DNA of 64,000 nt from Bacteroidota bacterium (lineage in GTDB: Bacteria > Bacteroidota > Ignavibacteria > Tepidaquicellales > Tepidaquicellaceae), in NCBI GenBank assembly GCA_018266835.1, contig JAFDZP010000004.1, forward strand, positions 248,001 through 312,000, given 5' to 3'. The position numbers were made by a program, and so were the translations under genes. Below, one piece after another: positions 61,753 to 64,000 of the stretch. Below the pieces are notes generated by a model. That model made no database searches. It was not told where the DNA came from and saw only the letters and a program-made list of their open reading frames with translations. Position 1 is the stretch's first letter. Each line of letters starts with the position of its first letter.

Positions 61753-62934
61753 TCACAATCCTATCACATAATTATACATACCTGAAGAGATAATCGGATA
61801 CTGCTCATGCATGTGGTCAACCCATAGCTGAACAGGTAACGGATTATTTGCGCCCCCGCCTGTTAGTAATGCAGAATCTTCCGATACAAGTCCGTCATTA
61901 TCTTTATTCGGATAATAAAGCTTCATTACATAGTATGCAATTTTTACAAATTGAGAATAATAACTTTCTTTCCAGACCCATTTAACTCCTGAAATACTTC
62001 CACCCATTCTGCCTGCGAGTAAATAATACTTGCTCCTGTTTGCAATATCAACCGGGTCATTATTTAGCGCAGTTAAGAACGGAGAATTTGGAACGATATC
62101 CTGGGGTCCGTCTAAACCAAGCCAAGGAACAAAATTCTTAAGTTTAGCAAGTGGTGAACCGTAATGCGGAGTGCCGAACGTAACCAACTTTGTTATTGCT
62201 CCGCCATTTTTAACATATGCTCTGCATACAAGTCCTCCCATGGAGTGACCAACGATAATAGGATTTACAAGTCCGCGGGCTAAAACTGAATCTCTTAATA
62301 CTATTCCGTTTACTTCTATATGTTTTTGCCAGTCATATTGATAGCGATATACATTATGTCGTAATTTAAAGTCAGCAGGAAGCGATGCCATGGCAGAATC
62401 CCATTCACGTATTGTGCCTCCCATTCCGTGTACAAAGATAACGGGCGGACCAGTTGGATTTGGAGTTGTAAAGACTGATTCGAACATGTAAGGATTTGGA
62501 GGAATTGAAGTATCTACTGCAACTGTTTCTACAAATTCAACCGGAATAGGCTCGGCATCACCGGTAGAAAATACAAGATTACCTGAAATTTTCTTTGGTG
62601 AAGTTGAAATTAATGAGCCGGTAAAAGTAAAATCATAATTAGTACCGGTAATATCTCCTGTTACTGAAACACTTGCTCCGTCAAATGTACCCGTAAGCAC
62701 ACCTTTATGGGTATCAGAGGAATCATAAGACTGGACGTCGCCCGATAGAGTAGAACCTGAATGTTTTAAGTTAACTGAAAAGAAATGAGTTAGTGCTGTA
62801 GTTGAACTTACTGGGCATTCATAAGAAGCTGTCAGATTTTCGGGATTTCCGCTTGTAACGGTGTTATCACTGCAGCTATTGAAAATAAAAGAACTTAAAA
62901 ATATCAAAGATATTATTACAATTTTGCTGTTCAT
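61753..62934 (-). CDS. Lipase-like alpha/beta-hydrolase lipoprotein
   Basis: 393 aa. Lipoprotein signal (FIFNSCSDN), a beta-sandwich-like N-terminal domain (about 30-140, ASYECPVSSTTALTHFFSVN), then the hydrolase: VIFVHGMGGTIREWDSAM for the oxyanion region, GHSMGGLVCRAYVKNG with the nucleophile Ser, DNDGLVSEDSALL with a candidate Asp, and VDHMHEQYPI with a candidate His. Like triacylglycerol lipases of the GHSMGG type. Membrane-anchored on the periplasmic or outer side. Confidence 0.85.
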   Translation of the reverse strand: MNSKIVIISLIFLSSFIFNSCSDNTVTSGNPENLTASYECPVSSTTALTHFFSVNLKHSGSTLSGDVQSYDSSDTHKGVLTGTFDGASVSVTGDITGTNYDFTFTGSLISTSPKKISGNLVFSTGDAEPIPVEFVETVAVDTSIPPNPYMFESVFTTPNPTGPPVIFVHGMGGTIREWDSAMASLPADFKLRHNVYRYQYDWQKHIEVNGIVLRDSVLARGLVNPIIVGHSMGGLVCRAYVKNGGAITKLVTFGTPHYGSPLAKLKNFVPWLGLDGPQDIVPNSPFLTALNNDPVDIANRSKYYLLAGRMGGSISGVKWVWKESYYSQFVKIAYYVMKLYYPNKDNDGLVSEDSALLTGGGANNPLPVQLWVDHMHEQYPIISSGMYNYVIGL

Positions 62935-63100
62935 TTGGGGTAGAATGAAATTAAATTTGAGCAGAATATAAATCAGAATGGAATAAATTTAAACTCTTAT
63001 TCTTATCTCTGATTTTAGGATTTTCCCACTCTTTTTACTTTGTAATTCACTGTTAAATAGAGTAATTTTATTGTTTACACATTCTATTCTTTGACAATAT

Positions 63101-64000
63101 TTGAACACGAAATTAATCTTTGAGGAATTCTCTCTCCCCAATAAATTACACTGCGTCCTTCACAAAAATACAAGTAATCCGCTGGTAAATGTTACACTCG
63201 GTTATAAAGTCGGTGCAAAGGACGAAGAGCCCGGACAGTTCGGCGTTGCTCATTTATTTGAGCATCTGATGTTTGAAGGCTCACAGCATATTCCTAAATC
63301 ACAACATCAGCAGATAGTAATGGATTGCGGCGGCAGAACAAATGCGTTCACAATGCAGGATGCAACAGTTTATTACGAAGATGTACCTGCGAATTTTCTG
63401 GAAACAGCATTGTGGCTGGAATCCGACAGAATGAATGCAATTGATTTGACTGAAGAAAATCTTGATAACCAGAAAAAAGTTGTGCTTGAAGAAAAGCTTC
63501 AGAGGTATGATAACGCACCATATGGAACGTTCCTTGCAATGACTATGAAGAATATATTCCCCGGTTCGCTTTATGAACATACTACAATCGGTGAAGCCGA
63601 ACATATCAGAAATTTTTCGAGACAGGATGCAATAGATTTTCATCATAAATTTTATTCACCTGCCAATGCAGAGCTTCTTATTTCAGGTGATATTGATATT
63701 GACCAGTCGAAGAAACTGATTGAAAAATACTTCGGAGATATTACGAAAGCTAATGGAATTATTAGAAAGGAAAATAAGTTCAAAGAACTAACGGAAGATG
63801 TAACGGAAACAATAGAAGATAATGTAATGCTTGAAAAGTTTTATATGTCTTTTAAAATTCCTAAAGCTGGCAGCGATGAAGAATTTGTAATGGAGTACTT
63901 TACAAAACTCTTGTTCAACAATAAAAGCAGCAGACTTTATAAAAAACTTGTATATGAAAAAATGCTCTTGAAGAATATTTCTTCATTCAAATTTTCAATA
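63101..64000 (+). CDS. M16 (pitrilysin-family) zinc peptidase, 3' truncated by the window end
   Basis: 300 codons open to the last base. The only in-frame start is TTG 63101, since a TGA lies at 63092. The inverted zinc motif HLFEH (HxxEH) is at about residue 47, and the third ligand Glu comes about 75 residues later in KKVVLEEKLQRYDN, as the family requires; DCGGRTNAFTMQDATVYYED and NAELLISGDIDIDQ are further landmarks. Processing protease, with a second domain expected beyond the window. Confidence 0.9.
   Translation, partial: MNTKLIFEEFSLPNKLHCVLHKNTSNPLVNVTLGYKVGAKDEEPGQFGVAHLFEHLMFEGSQHIPKSQHQQIVMDCGGRTNAFTMQDATVYYEDVPANFLETALWLESDRMNAIDLTEENLDNQKKVVLEEKLQRYDNAPYGTFLAMTMKNIFPGSLYEHTTIGEAEHIRNFSRQDAIDFHHKFYSPANAELLISGDIDIDQSKKLIEKYFGDITKANGIIRKENKFKELTEDVTETIEDNVMLEKFYMSFKIPKAGSDEEFVMEYFTKLLFNNKSSRLYKKLVYEKMLLKNISSFKFSI

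Noticed and set aside
63091-63119. TTGACA-N17-TAATCT resembling a sigma-70 promoter
   Set aside because: It overlaps the only possible start codon of the M16 peptidase (TTG 63101); if it were used the zinc-binding domain would lack a start.

Overview
The window comes from an AT-rich chromosome (roughly one third G+C by eye) of a bacterium in the Bacteroidetes/Chlorobi/Ignavibacteria assemblage, most likely Ignavibacteriota. The main clue is a set of five secreted proteins ending in a type IX secretion (T9SS) C-terminal domain that opens with the hallmark NYPNPFNP-type motif. An LptD-like outer-membrane protein, ThyX, weak Shine-Dalgarno sites and frequent TTG starts fit. No rRNA, tRNA, CRISPR array, insertion sequence or phage was seen. 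Taxonomy is an inference.

Layout. 1-5856: the end of an ExbD gene, a row of TPM-domain genes, LptD-like protein and DapF. 5859-9019: a secreted phosphoesterase, a TrmB-type regulator and a T9SS cargo protein. 9058-9700: no gene, but a dense run of RNA hairpins that repeatedly present the same loop, U(G/A)-flanked UGAGGGG; this is the most unusual part of the window. 9925-14421: proline dehydrogenase, ThyX, an N-acetylglucosamine-kinase-like protein and GuaA. 14629-20957: an envelope block with a polytopic membrane protein, a single-pass periplasmic protein (together resembling GldL/GldM in topology), an outer-membrane protein, and two tandem copies of a lipoprotein plus LysM-protein pair. 21055-31338: PhoH, RsmB, a YCF48-type T9SS protein, a nucleotidyltransferase, an ECF sigma factor, and an operon with an AI-2E-type transporter, two acidic proteins, an Fpg/Nei glycosylase and a DUF72 protein. 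31340-32477: a small ArsR-controlled operon with OsmC and two small membrane proteins. 32603-36019: two tandem M3 oligopeptidases.

36728-47604 is a complete [NiFe]-hydrogenase locus on the minus strand: the four subunits of a group 3b (NADP-linked, sulfhydrogenase-type) enzyme with an embedded cyclic-nucleotide-binding protein, the maturation protease and all six Hyp factors. A Crp/FNR-like palindrome lies upstream of its first gene. Divergent from it are a DinG-type helicase and a small membrane/Spy-like pair behind a probable ECF-type promoter.

51115-64000 is accessory in character: two T9SS cargo proteins, a GH17-like glucanase, two tandem patatin lipoproteins, a small membrane protein behind a sigma-54-like site, a helical-repeat protein, an SGNH hydrolase, an AT-rich HEPN-like/GIY-YIG pair, a lipase-like lipoprotein and the start of an M16 peptidase that runs off the window. 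Tandem paralogue pairs recur across the window (TPM, lipoprotein+LysM, M3, patatin).
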